In this document: in pieces, positions 37,630-46,000 of the stretch | Numbering within the stretch: position 1 is the stretch's first letter | Layout of the letters: each line of letters starts with the position of its first letter | Assembly: GCF_024539675.1 (NCBI RefSeq) | Contig: NZ_JAHHIT010000068.1 | Span: 1-54,868, forward strand | From: Streptomyces hilarionis | GTDB lineage: Bacteria; Actinomycetota; Actinomycetes; Streptomycetales; Streptomycetaceae | Length of the DNA stretch: 54,868 bases | Direction of reading: 5' to 3' | Notes under the pieces: model-generated | Databases searched by the model: none | Told to the model about the DNA's origin: nothing | Seen by the model: only the letters and a program-made list of their open reading frames with translations | Position numbers and translations under genes: made by a program

Positions 37630-38604
37630 GTGGCAGGGCGGCGAGGACCGGGGACTCTCGGCAGGGCGCTCACGGCGTTCGCACTGACGGCGTCGCTGGC
37701 GGTGGTCTGCACGGGGGAGGCGGCGCGCACGCCCGCGTGCCCGCCGGCGCGCGGCGAGCTGACCGTCGCCGACCTGCCCGCGGGCTCGTCCGTGCGCGAC
37801 TGCCGTGCCGTCGGCCGCCTGGTCACCCACGACGGCGCGGGCCTCGCGGTCCCCGAACCCGGCATCACGGTCAGCGTCGACGCCCTCACCGCGGACGGCT
37901 CGGCGCACGGCTTCACCGTGGCGGTCGCGGCCGACGGCACGGTCTCCTACGCCTACGAGGCGGATCACGCGCGGGCCCGTCCGCGCCGCCGGGCCGACGC
38001 CCCCGCCTCCTGCGCCGACGGGGCCTACTCCACCGCCGGGCGCAAGGAGTACGGCACGTACGAGTGGTTCCTCGGGGACGGCCCGCTGCCCGCCCACCTC
38101 TCCCGGGCCGAGGCCCGGCACGCCTTCGAGGCCGGCGTCGCCGCCATCACCGCCAGCCGCAACGACTGCGGCTACGACGACACCGTCACCGCCCGGGCCC
38201 GGTACCTGTCGACCACCTCCCACGAGGCCGGCATCGACCGCGAGGCCCGCTGTGTGCGCCGGGACGGCCTGAGCGTGTGGGACGCGGGCGACATCGGCCC
38301 CGGGGCCGTCGCCACGACCTGCTCCTGGAGCCGGCCGGTGCCCGACGGCCCCGACGAGCTGCTGGAGGCCGACGTCCGCTTCAACACCCACGACTACGCG
38401 TTCACCGACCACCCGTCCGACGCCTGCACGCACGCGTACGACCTGCGCAGCGTCGCCACGCACGAGGCCGGGCACGTCTTCGGCCTGGCCCACGCCGGCC
38501 AGGGGCACGAGAACCTCACCATGTACGCGAGCTCCTTCGCCTGCTCCACCGCCGCCCGCACCCTCGGCAAGGGCGACGTCCTGGGCCTGCGCAGCCTCTA
38601 CTGA
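37630..38604 (+). CDS. Secreted matrixin-like zinc metalloprotease
   Basis: Exported protease of 324 aa. The GTG start at 37630 has AAGGGGAG 6 nt upstream. A signal peptide with Arg residues and a hydrophobic core (TLGRALTAFALTASLAVV) spans about 1-30. The C-terminal catalytic domain has HEAGHVFGLAH: His278, Glu279, His282 and His288 match HExxHxxGxxH. The Met-turn is Met298 in LTMYA. Eight or more Cys residues suggest disulfides. The middle region (60-240) may be a propeptide. The 3-prime end overlaps the convergent ArsR-type gene by 7 bp. Substrate unknown. Confidence 0.87.
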   Translation: MAGRRGPGTLGRALTAFALTASLAVVCTGEAARTPACPPARGELTVADLPAGSSVRDCRAVGRLVTHDGAGLAVPEPGITVSVDALTADGSAHGFTVAVAADGTVSYAYEADHARARPRRRADAPASCADGAYSTAGRKEYGTYEWFLGDGPLPAHLSRAEARHAFEAGVAAITASRNDCGYDDTVTARARYLSTTSHEAGIDREARCVRRDGLSVWDAGDIGPGAVATTCSWSRPVPDGPDELLEADVRFNTHDYAFTDHPSDACTHAYDLRSVATHEAGHVFGLAHAGQGHENLTMYASSFACSTAARTLGKGDVLGLRSLY

Positions 38605-39623
38605 GGCCCGCCGTCGCCCTGGGGGGCGGCGCCCGACGCCAGCGCGGTTCCCAGCGGCGTCCGCTCGTACAGCACCTGGTGGCCCTGGCGCCGGGACACC
38701 AGCAGCCCGCTGTCGCGCAGCAGCGTCAGGTGCGCGGACACCGACGACGGGGCGAGCCCGAGCCGACGGGCGAGCGCGGAGGTGGCGGCCGGTTCGTCGA
38801 GCGCCCCGAGCACGGCCGCCCGCCCCCGCCCCAGCAGCCGCACGAGCGTCTGCGGGTGACGGCCGGCGCGGTCGGCGGGGTCGGCCCACAGAGCGGCGAT
38901 GCCCCGCGCCGGGTACACCAGCGTCGGCTGCCAGGGCGGGTCGAAGCCGCTGACCAGGTCGGGCCAGGAGAACACGCTCGGCATGAGCACCAGCCCCCGT
39001 CCGGCCAGCCGCCGCTCGTGCTCCCCGTGGGAGGCGATGGTGAGCGTGCCCGCCCGCCAGCCGCACCGCCGGTCGATCTCCGGCAGCAGCCCGCCCAGGC
39101 CCACCTCGGCCAGCCGCCGCGAGTGGAAGGCGACGTCCGCCTCCAGCAGGGCGCGCAGCCGCGGCCAGTCCGGGGCGAGCAGGGTGTGCCAGACCTCCTC
39201 CAGCACCTCGCTCAGCTCCCGGATCATGCGCTCCGGGTCCGCCAGCCAGGCCCGCCCCCGCGCCGAGTCCAGCGCGCCGGGGGTGTCCGCCAGCGAACGG
39301 GCGGTGTCCAGCCGGGCCGCTTCCGGGTCCGCCGCCCGGACGGCGGCGATCTCCTCCTCGAACCCGGCCACCGGCCCCAGCGGCGGCGGGCTCAGCCAGT
39401 CGGGGGAGTGGCCCCGGCGCGGCATCAGCAGCCACAGACCGCTCAGGTCGAGCCGCTCGGCCGCCGCCCGGATACGGCGCAGCCAGGGTGCGTGGTAGCC
39501 CTGCCGGTCGGGCCGTTTCAGCGTGCGCGCGACCTCCTGCGTCTCCCACAACGGGGAGACGGCGAACCGGCAGCGAAGGAAGTCGTCCTCCCCGAAGTGC
39601 AGATGCGACGGCACCTGCCCCAC
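38598..39623 (-). CDS. ArsR-type helix-turn-helix regulator with large N-terminal domain
   Basis: 341 aa. Only the last 80 residues form the ArsR-like winged helix (AVLGALDEPAATSALARRLGLAPSSVSAHLTLLRDSGLLVSRRQG). The first 250 residues form a conserved domain of unknown role that is typical of a streptomycete subfamily and probably senses a ligand. No metal-binding Cys motif is visible, so a metal sensor is unlikely. It is divergent from the MFS exporter gene across about 108 bp and probably controls it. Confidence 0.85.
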   Translation of the reverse strand: MGQVPSHLHFGEDDFLRCRFAVSPLWETQEVARTLKRPDRQGYHAPWLRRIRAAAERLDLSGLWLLMPRRGHSPDWLSPPPLGPVAGFEEEIAAVRAADPEAARLDTARSLADTPGALDSARGRAWLADPERMIRELSEVLEEVWHTLLAPDWPRLRALLEADVAFHSRRLAEVGLGGLLPEIDRRCGWRAGTLTIASHGEHERRLAGRGLVLMPSVFSWPDLVSGFDPPWQPTLVYPARGIAALWADPADRAGRHPQTLVRLLGRGRAAVLGALDEPAATSALARRLGLAPSSVSAHLTLLRDSGLLVSRRQGHQVLYERTPLGTALASGAAPQGDGGPQ

Positions 39624-39731
39624 CCCCTCCGCACACGGCCGCGGACCGGTCCGCCGAGCCGCGGCCGGCCGGACATTCGGCCCTGCCCGAAACTCTAGGC
39701 CGCCGACCGCGGCCCGCGCACGCTGCTGCCC

Positions 39732-40991
39732 ATGTCACAAGCCACGACGGCCGCCGCGCCGGCGCCCGCTCCCGCCGGATACGTCCGCGTCCTGGCCGTC
39801 CGCGAGTTCCGGGCCGTCTTCGCCGCCCACCTGCTCTCCCTGCTGGGAGTGATCGTCGCCGAGGTCGCGCTCGCCGTGCTCGTCTACGACCTGACCGGCT
39901 CGCCCCTGATGAGCGCCCTCGCCTGGGCCCTCGGCTTCCTGCCCTACGTCGTCGGCGGCACCCTGCTCGCGGGGGTCGCCGACCGCTTTCCGGCCCGGCG
40001 CGTCCTGGTGGGCTGCGACCTGGTGTGCGCGGTGTGCGTCCTGCCGATGACGACGCCGGGCGCGCCCCTCGGCGTCCTGCTCGCCCTGCGCTGCGGTCTC
40101 GCCGTCGTCTCGCCGGTCTTCGCGGGCACCCGCATGGCCACGCTGGCCGACGTCCTCGGCGACGGCGACCTGTTCGTCCTCGGCCGCTCCCTGCTGCGCA
40201 TCACCGCCCAGAGCGCGCTGCTCGCCGGCTTCGGGCTCGGCGGCGTGCTGCTCACGGTCGTCTCCCCGCGCCGGGCCCTGCTCGTCACGGTCGGCACGTT
40301 CCTCGCCTCCGCCGCGCTGCTGCGCCTGGGCACCCGCCGCCGCCCCGCCCGGGCCCGGGCCTCGGGCGCGCTGGTGACGGACTCCCTCCGGGGCGCGCGC
40401 CAGGTCCTCGGCGACCGGCGCACCCGGGCGCTGCTGCTGCTCTTCTGGATCCCGCCGGCGTTCGCCGTCGCCCCGGAGGCGCTGGCCGCGCCGTACGCCG
40501 ACTCGCTCGGCACGGGTCCCGTCGGCCTCGGCCTGCTGATGTGCGCGCTCCCCGTCGGCACGGTCGCCGGCGAGCTGTTCGCGGGGGCCCGGCTGCGGCC
40601 CGTCAGCCGCGAGCGCATCGCCCTGCCGCTCGTCTGTGTGACCCTGCTGCCCTACCTCGGCTACGCCTTCCACCCCGGTCTCGCCGTCTCGCTGCTCCTG
40701 CTGCTGGTCTCGGGCGCCGGGTCGGCGTACACCCTGGGCCTCGACCAGTGGATCGTCCGGGACGTGCCCGAGGAGCTGCGCGGCCGGGCCATGACGCTGC
40801 TCACCGCCGGGCTCATGACGTTCCAGGGCGTCGGGATGGCGCTCGCCGGAGTCGCCGCCGAGCTCGTGGGAGTCGCGGCGGCGGTCGCCGGGGCGGGCGC
40901 GGTCGGCGCCGTGTGCTGCGCGCTGTCGGCCCGGGCGGTCCACGGGACCGACAGGCGAGACGGGGCTGACCGCGATGTGACCGGCCGGTAA
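39732..40991 (+). CDS. MFS transporter
   Basis: Inner-membrane transporter of 419 aa with 10-12 hydrophobic helices and a short Ala/Pro-rich N-terminus. The loop between helices 2 and 3 has AGVADRFPARRVLVGCD, a version of the MFS motif G-x-x-x-D-R. It resembles the enterobactin/macrolide exporter branch, suggesting drug or metabolite efflux. The divergent ArsR-type gene and the MarR gene 11 bp downstream are likely regulators. Substrate cannot be predicted. Confidence 0.88.
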   Translation: MSQATTAAAPAPAPAGYVRVLAVREFRAVFAAHLLSLLGVIVAEVALAVLVYDLTGSPLMSALAWALGFLPYVVGGTLLAGVADRFPARRVLVGCDLVCAVCVLPMTTPGAPLGVLLALRCGLAVVSPVFAGTRMATLADVLGDGDLFVLGRSLLRITAQSALLAGFGLGGVLLTVVSPRRALLVTVGTFLASAALLRLGTRRRPARARASGALVTDSLRGARQVLGDRRTRALLLLFWIPPAFAVAPEALAAPYADSLGTGPVGLGLLMCALPVGTVAGELFAGARLRPVSRERIALPLVCVTLLPYLGYAFHPGLAVSLLLLLVSGAGSAYTLGLDQWIVRDVPEELRGRAMTLLTAGLMTFQGVGMALAGVAAELVGVAAAVAGAGAVGAVCCALSARAVHGTDRRDGADRDVTGR

Positions 40992-41002
40992 GGTCTGGAG
41001 GC

Positions 41003-41509
41003 GTGCCGAAACCGCTCAGTCTCCCTTTCGACCCCATCGCCCGCGCCGATGAGCTCTGGAAGCAGCGCTGGGGCAACGTGCCGTCCATGTCCGCGATCAC
41101 GTCGATCATGCGCGCGCACCAGATCCTGCTCGCCGAGGTGGACGCCGTCGTCAAGCCGTACGGCCTGACGTTCGCACGGTACGAGGCGCTGGTGCTGCTC
41201 ACCTTCTCCAAGGAGGGCGAGCTGACCATGTCGAAGATCGGCGAGCGGCTCCAGGTGCACCCCACCTCCGTGACGAACACCGTCGACCGGCTGGTGCGGT
41301 CGGGCCTGGTGGACAAGCGCCCCAATCCCCACGACGGACGCGGCACCCTCGCCGTCATCACCGACAAGGGCCGCGAGGTCGTCGAGGCGGCCACCCGCGA
41401 CCTGATGGCGATGGACTTCGGGCTCGGGGTGTACGACGCCGAGGAGTGCGGGGAGATCTTCGCGATGCTGCGGCCGCTGCGGGTGGCGGCCCACGACTTC
41501 GAGGACTGA
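41003..41509 (+). CDS. MarR-family transcriptional regulator
   Basis: 168 aa, GTG start at 41003 with GGAGG directly upstream. The wHTH comprises LTFARYEALVLLTFSKEGELTMSKIGERL, recognition helix TSVTNTVDRLVRSG and wing RPNPHDGRGTLAVIT. The long N-terminal arm (about 30 residues, with SAITSIMRAHQILL) fits MarR dimers. It follows the MFS gene after 11 bp, so it is probably cotranscribed with it and may autoregulate the unit. Confidence 0.9.
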   Translation: MPKPLSLPFDPIARADELWKQRWGNVPSMSAITSIMRAHQILLAEVDAVVKPYGLTFARYEALVLLTFSKEGELTMSKIGERLQVHPTSVTNTVDRLVRSGLVDKRPNPHDGRGTLAVITDKGREVVEAATRDLMAMDFGLGVYDAEECGEIFAMLRPLRVAAHDFED

Positions 41510-41571
41510 CCGGCGCGGCGGGTCCGGACCCGGGCAAGATCGCCCCAAAACCGGTGGTTACGCTCGTCCTC

Positions 41572-41910
41572 ATGAAAAAGAGCGTGCTGACCCGCTACCG
41601 CGTCCTGGCCTACGTCACCGGTGTCCTGCTGGTGCTGCTGTGCCTGAGCATGATCGCCAAGTACGGCCTGGACGTGGACGGCGCCGCGGACTTCACCCGC
41701 GTCGTCGCCATCGCGCACGGCTGGCTCTACGTCGTCTACCTGATCTTCGCCTTCGACCTCGGCTCCAAGGCGAAGTGGCCGGTCGGCAAGCAGCTGTGGG
41801 TCCTGCTGGCCGGGACGATCCCGACGGCGGCGTTCTTCGTCGAGCGCCGGATCAGCCACGAGCTGGCCGGCCGGACCGCGGACGCGGCCCCGGCGCCCGT
41901 CGAGGCGTGA
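41572..41910 (+). CDS. DUF3817 membrane protein, copy 2
   Basis: 112 aa with three hydrophobic helices (about 10-30, 42-62 and 70-92) and the same family outline as the protein at 36860: HGWLYVVYLIFAFDLGSKAKW and TIPTAAFFVERRISHE. The ATG at 41572 has no ribosome site; a TACGCT box ends 7 nt upstream, so the mRNA could be leaderless, though no -35 is clear. It lies 62 bp after the MarR gene. Function unknown. Confidence 0.83.
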   Translation: MKKSVLTRYRVLAYVTGVLLVLLCLSMIAKYGLDVDGAADFTRVVAIAHGWLYVVYLIFAFDLGSKAKWPVGKQLWVLLAGTIPTAAFFVERRISHELAGRTADAAPAPVEA

Positions 41911-42024
41911 CTTCCTGACCGCGGTGCGACCGCGCCGCCCGGCACGGGGGCGCCCCGGCGCATGAGACGCGGGGGAGCGCCCCCGCCCGCGCCGCGTCCT
42001 CGCGCGCCCTCCCCGGCGGTGGTG

Positions 42025-42058
42025 AGCCGACGTCGGCCCGTGACGGCCGGCGTCGGCT
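42025..42058. terminator. Hairpin between DUF3817 copy 2 and the tetR gene
   Basis: AGCCGACG (42025-42032) pairs with CGTCGGCT (42051-42058), and CGGCC with GGCCG inside. The surrounding 41911-42121 stretch is low-complexity, with short tandem runs such as CGTCGGCC and GCCGTCAGA. It lies between convergent genes. Confidence 0.55.
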
Positions 42059-42121
42059 TCGCCGTCGGCCCGTCGGCCCGTCGGCCCCTCTGAACGTCTG
42101 CCGTCAGAGCCGTCAGAGCCG

Positions 42122-42757
42122 TCAGCCGTCGGCGGCCGGGACGGACGCCGCCGACAGGCCGTGCAGCAGTACGCGGGTGAAGCCGCGCACCCACTCCTCG
42201 TCGGCCGGCTCCGCGCTGACCAGGGTGCGGTGCACCACCGCGCCCGCCACCACGTCGAAGATGAGGTCGACCGTGCGCGCGGCCTCCACCGGGTCGGCCT
42301 CCGGGGGGAGTTCGCCGCGGGCCTGCGCGCGGGCCCGGCCCTCCAGGACCAGCCCCTTCTGGGGCTCCACGATGGAGGCGCGGATGCGTTCGCGCAGCGC
42401 GTCGTCGCGGGTGGACTCGGCGATGGCCGCCATCAGCCCGCTCTTGGCCTCCGGGCGGGCCAGGATCGCCGCGAACTGAAGGACCACGCCCTCGATGTCG
42501 GCGGCCAGGCTGCCGCGGTCGGGGAGTTCGAGTTCGCCGAAGAGTTCCGCGACCGCGTCGACGACCAGCTCGTTCTTGCCGGCCCACCGGCGGTACAGGG
42601 TCGTCTTGGCGACCTTGGCGCGCGTCGCGACGTCTCCCAGGGTCAGTTTCGACCAGCCCAGCTCGACCAGCGCCTCCCGTGTCGCGGCCAGGATCGCGGT
42701 GTCCGCGGCGGCGCTGCGCGGACGGCCGGGACGGCAGGCGGGAGTGCGGATCTGCAT
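42122..42757 (-). CDS. TetR-family transcriptional regulator
   Basis: 211 aa from ATG 42757 (MQIRTPACRPGRPRS); an upstream ATG at 42769 is also in frame. The N-terminal helix-turn-helix covers ILAATREALVELGWSKLTLGDVATRAKVAKTTLYRRWAGKNELV. The C-terminal helical domain is of the TetR_C (AcrR-like) kind. It is divergent from the thioredoxin-TPR gene across 237 bp that contains an 11-bp palindrome. Ligand and regulon unknown. Confidence 0.9.
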   Translation of the reverse strand: MQIRTPACRPGRPRSAAADTAILAATREALVELGWSKLTLGDVATRAKVAKTTLYRRWAGKNELVVDAVAELFGELELPDRGSLAADIEGVVLQFAAILARPEAKSGLMAAIAESTRDDALRERIRASIVEPQKGLVLEGRARAQARGELPPEADPVEAARTVDLIFDVVAGAVVHRTLVSAEPADEEWVRGFTRVLLHGLSAASVPAADG

Positions 42758-42847
42758 GCCTCCGACCATAACCGCAGGTTTTTTCCCCGCCTCCGTGAGG
42801 CAGATCACCGGGGTGCGGTGTTGCGGAGGCACCCGGTGCCATTACGC

Positions 42848-42858
42848 TACGAGTCGTA
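42848..42858. promoter_or_regulatory. Short palindrome in the tetR-cnoX divergent region
   Basis: TACGAGTCGTA is a perfect odd palindrome 91 bp upstream of the tetR start. It could be part of a TetR operator, though such sites are usually longer. Confidence 0.3.
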
Positions 42859-42994
42859 TCGAAAGCTCGTGACGGACGTACACGGGCCGGGCCCGGCAGG
42901 GCGCGGGGTGGGGACCCGGGCGCTCGTGTCCGGGATGTTCGGGAAGTTTCGGATCGCTTTTCACGCAGGCGCGCGGACGGGGGAGGATAGACGC

Positions 42995-43969
42995 ATGCAG
43001 CCACGGAACATGTCCATGAGCGGAGTCGTCGACCTCGCCGCGGTGAAGGCGGCCCAGGAGGCCAAGGCCAAGGCGGAGCAGACGCGCGCCGAAGCGGCCC
43101 GGCAGGGCGGCGCGGGGGCCGTGTCCCCGGCCGATCTCGTCATCGACGTCGACGAGGCGGGGTTCGAGCGGGACGTCCTGCAACGGTCCGCCGAGGTGCC
43201 CGTCGTCATCGACTTCTGGGCGGAGTGGTGCCAGCCCTGCAAGCAGCTGAGCCCCGTCCTGGAGCGGCTGGCCGTCGAGTACAACGGCCGCTTCCTGCTC
43301 GCCAAGATCGACGTCGACGCCAACCAGATGCTGATGCAGCAGTTCGGGGTGCAGGGCATCCCGGCGGTGTTCGCGGTCGTCGCCGGGCAGGCGCTGCCCC
43401 TCTTCCAGGGAGCGGCCGGCGAGGCCCAGATTCGCCAGACCCTCGACCAGTTGGTGGAGGTCGCCGAGCAGCGGTTCGGCCTCACCGGCCTGACCGTCGA
43501 CGCGGACGCCGGGCCGGGCGCCGCCCAGCCGGTCGCGGCCGAGCCCGTCGGCCCTCACGACGCCCTGCTCGAAGCCGCCGTGCAGGCCCTGGACGCCGGT
43601 GACTTCGGCGGCGCCGTCCAGGCCTACAAGAACGTGCTCGCCGACGACCCGGCCAACAGTGAGGCCAAACTCGGGCTCGCGCAGGCCGAGTTGCTCCACC
43701 GGGTGGGCGGCATGGACCCGCAGCGGGTGCGCAAGGACGCCGCCGAGAAGCCGAAGGACGCCGAGGCGCAGATCGCGGCGGCCGACCTGGACCTGGTGGG
43801 CGGTCACGTCGAGGACGCGTTCGGCCGGCTCATCGACACCGTGGCGCGCACCGCCGGTGACGACCGGGACGCCGTGCGGCTGCGGCTGCTCGAGCTGTTC
43901 GAGGTGGTCGGCCCCGAGGACCCCCGGGTCGCGGCGGCCCGGCGTGCGCTGGCCCGCGCGCTGTTCTGA
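42995..43969 (+). CDS. CnoX/YbbN-like thioredoxin-TPR co-chaperone
   Basis: 324 aa from ATG 42995, with GGGAGG 8 nt upstream; the same frame is open far upstream only as a shadow of tetR. After a charged helical N-terminus, residues about 48-165 are a thioredoxin fold with WAEWCQPCK (Cys79 and Cys82) and the cis-Pro loop GIPAV. Residues about 190-324 form TPR-like helices (EAAVQALDAGDFGGAVQAYKNVLADDP). E. coli CnoX lacks the first Cys of its motif, while this one has the full CxxC, so it may reduce disulfides as well as hold stressed proteins. No signal peptide; cytosolic. Confidence 0.9.
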   Translation: MQPRNMSMSGVVDLAAVKAAQEAKAKAEQTRAEAARQGGAGAVSPADLVIDVDEAGFERDVLQRSAEVPVVIDFWAEWCQPCKQLSPVLERLAVEYNGRFLLAKIDVDANQMLMQQFGVQGIPAVFAVVAGQALPLFQGAAGEAQIRQTLDQLVEVAEQRFGLTGLTVDADAGPGAAQPVAAEPVGPHDALLEAAVQALDAGDFGGAVQAYKNVLADDPANSEAKLGLAQAELLHRVGGMDPQRVRKDAAEKPKDAEAQIAAADLDLVGGHVEDAFGRLIDTVARTAGDDRDAVRLRLLELFEVVGPEDPRVAAARRALARALF

Positions 43970-44613
43970 CCGTCGCGCGCCCGGGTTCTGACCAGTCGCT
44001 AAACGTCAGAGCCCGTGCCGTCGGAGTGAAAATTCTGCTGATCCGGTTCCCCCGCGGCCGCGCTTTACCAAATCTTGGTAATCGCGGCCGCTGTTACTGG
44101 GAGTAAGACGCGGCCGTCGATGTGTCGGATTCCGTCCATCGATCAATAGTTTTGTCCTGGGCATGAAGGACACCCTGCGTCGCCGGTCGAGACCTGTGGG
44201 TCGTTGTTCGGTTATCCCGCCGTTACTAGCCAGTAACGAACCCCCTTGTGCGGGCGGCGAGAATGCACCACGATCGGCCACGCTCGGTCCAATCCCGTAC
44301 CCCGACAGCCGGTTGGGTCAACGGGTTTTCCTGGGTCCCCACCGAGCAGGGTCGACGGCAGTGGCGTCGGCCCTTGGACAGGGGGGTCTTCGCTGCGGCG
44401 AAGCCTGTCCAGCAAGGTTGTGCGTGATGCGTGTCAGGCGCGACCAGTGGTTGTCGCTCGGGGGTGATCGCCGGTGATCGGTGCGCGGTTCGCGCCTCCG
44501 GGACAGGCGCTCCCCTTCCCGAGGACGTAGCACTTCTCCCATCCCTGCCCGGCTGAGCCGCCGACTCGGAGGCGAGTCAGGGCCAGGAGATGTACGTCCG
44601 AGAAGGAGGAAAT
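43970..44613 (+). promoter_or_regulatory. Palindrome-rich leader of the DUF6230 operon
   Basis: No gene is supported in these 644 bp; the short frames here have no ribosome site or conserved look. It holds three TTAC...GTAA palindromes: 44065-44081 (TTACCAAATCTTGGTAA), 44094-44106 (TTACTGGGAGTAA) and 44223-44236 (TTACTAGCCAGTAA). The first lies inside a larger hairpin, GCGGCCGCG/CGCGGCCGC (44054-44091). A further stem at 44376-44410 pairs GGACAGG with CCTGTCC and CTTCGC with GCGAAG. These suggest operators for one regulator plus a structured leader RNA. Confidence 0.55.
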
Positions 44614-45246
44614 ATGGAGTCCCAGGTGCGTGGCGGGACCAGATGGAAGCGCTTCGCTGTGGTCATGGTGCCCAGCGTCGCAGCGACGGCATGCATAGGC
44701 GTGGCCCTCGCGCAGGGCGCGCTGGCCGCGTCCTTCAGCGTGTCGGGTCAGTCGTTCAAGGTGAGCGCGGACAAGCTCGAAGGCACGGGCTTCTCGCAGT
44801 ACGGCGCGATCGACTCGGGTTACACCCTCGACGGCAAGAAGACGGCTCACCCCGTCGCCGTCTCGGCGTTCAAGAGCGCCTCGATCACGAACATGTGCCA
44901 GTCCGTGGTCACCCCGAACATCCCGCTGCTCGGGTCCGTCAGCCTCACGCTGAAGGCGGGCGGCGGCGGTACGCCGGTCGAGGCCGAGAACCTCTACATC
45001 GACGTCGAGGACCTCGAGGCGAACGCGACCTTCAGGAACATCGACATCGGCGTTGCGGCCAAGGACGCCAGCAAGGGTCCGGGCCTCAAGAGCGGTGACA
45101 CGGCGAACCCGTACGGCTTCGCTCAGCAGGCCGAGTCGGCCACGCTGACCGACGTGAAGCAGACGGCGTGGGCCACCACCGCCGGAACCTTCAAGCTCAG
45201 CGGCCTGAAGATGTCGCTGTCGACGGGTGTCAAGGAGTGCTACTAA
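44614..45246 (+). CDS. DUF6230 exported/cell-envelope protein
   Basis: 210 aa from ATG 44614, with a near-perfect AAGGAGG at 44603-44609. A basic N-terminus (RGGTRWKRF) and one hydrophobic helix (about 23-46, VVMVPSVAATACIGVALAQG) act as signal anchor or signal peptide. The rest is a beta-rich domain of about 165 residues with few charged clusters and two Cys (one in TNMCQSV, one at the extreme C-terminus ECY), which may form a disulfide. Family members are sometimes mislabelled cholesterol esterase; no Ser hydrolase motif is visible. First gene of a three-gene operon. Confidence 0.85.
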   Translation: MESQVRGGTRWKRFAVVMVPSVAATACIGVALAQGALAASFSVSGQSFKVSADKLEGTGFSQYGAIDSGYTLDGKKTAHPVAVSAFKSASITNMCQSVVTPNIPLLGSVSLTLKAGGGGTPVEAENLYIDVEDLEANATFRNIDIGVAAKDASKGPGLKSGDTANPYGFAQQAESATLTDVKQTAWATTAGTFKLSGLKMSLSTGVKECY

Positions 45247-45255
45247 GCACTCTCT

Positions 45256-45290
45256 GACGGGCGGGGGAGCCGGTGGCGCCCCCGCCCGTC
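45256..45290 (+). terminator. Strong hairpin between the DUF6230 and DUF6114 genes
   Basis: A 12-bp perfect stem, GACGGGCGGGGG with CCCCCGCCCGTC, has a further GCC/GGC pair in the loop. It begins 9 bp after the DUF6230 stop. It may act as a partial terminator so that the first gene is made in excess, or protect its mRNA. Confidence 0.7.
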
Positions 45291-45364
45291 CAGTCTGAAG
45301 CCCGGGTCTTCACCCACGGCACGACTCACCACCACAGAAACGCCGCACCAGGGAGCTGTTTTCC

Positions 45365-46000
45365 ATGAGCGCCGAGACCCCTGCCGCACCCGGCCAGTTC
45401 ACCCGCCGGAGGCAGCAGTTCCGCGCCTGGCGGGGCACCAGGCCGTTCTGGGCGGGCCTGTTCGTCCTTCTCGCCGGCTTCCCCATCGCCTACTTCCCCT
45501 ACGCCCACCTCCAAGTGGGCCACCTGACACTGGCGATGGCGACCACCGCGGGCGCGGGTTCCCTGATCATCGGCGTGCTGCTCGGCGTCCTGGGCATCAG
45601 TCTGTGGTTCCAGAAGCACGTGCAGGTCTTCGCGGGCGTCGCGGCGATCCTGCTGGGCCTGGTGTCCATCCCGGTGTCCAACCTCGGCGGCTTCCTCATC
45701 GGCTTCCTGTTCGCCCTCGTCGGCGGCGCGATGGCGGTCTCCTGGGCCCCGGGGGCGCCGCCCGCCCCGGCCCGGACGCCGGAGACCGGCGCGAACGCCG
45801 GAGGCGCCCCCGAGGGCCTGTACCCCGAGGGCTCCGCTGCGTCGGACGACCTCGGCGCGAACCCGTACAGCACCGGTCCCGCCGTCGACGAGAGGCCGTC
45901 CTTCGGCAAGGGCGAGGGACCGGGCGAGCCGCACGACCTGCACGATCTGTCAGGAACGAGCCCGGCCAACGGGGCGAACGGGAGGCACAGTGCCGGCTGA
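45365..46000 (+). CDS. DUF6114 integral membrane protein
   Basis: 211 aa. An N-terminal basic, cytoplasmic segment is followed by four hydrophobic helices between about residues 28 and 130 (FWAGLFVLLAGFPIAYF, ATTAGAGSLIIGVLLGVLGI, VFAGVAAILLGLVSIPV, GGFLIGFLFALVGGAMAVSW). A polar C-terminal tail of 80 residues is rich in Gly, Pro and acidic residues. The gene overlaps the next by 11 bp and follows DUF6230 after 118 bp. No known transporter motif; the conserved pairing with DUF6230 suggests joint function at the membrane. Confidence 0.85.
   Translation: MSAETPAAPGQFTRRRQQFRAWRGTRPFWAGLFVLLAGFPIAYFPYAHLQVGHLTLAMATTAGAGSLIIGVLLGVLGISLWFQKHVQVFAGVAAILLGLVSIPVSNLGGFLIGFLFALVGGAMAVSWAPGAPPAPARTPETGANAGGAPEGLYPEGSAASDDLGANPYSTGPAVDERPSFGKGEGPGEPHDLHDLSGTSPANGANGRHSAG

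Noticed and set aside
37084..39738. 884-aa minus-strand frame opposite the metalloprotease and thiamine-binding-like genes
   Set aside because: No ribosome site or domain; it overlaps several better-supported genes in other frames.
41911..42121. Short tandem runs (CGTCGGCC, GCCGTCAGA) as a possible CRISPR or minisatellite
   Set aside because: Units are only 8-9 bp with two or three imperfect copies and no spacers; ordinary low-complexity intergenic DNA around a hairpin.
44163..44477. Short plus-strand frame in the DUF6230 leader
   Set aside because: No ribosome site and low-quality composition; the region is better explained as regulatory DNA or leader RNA.
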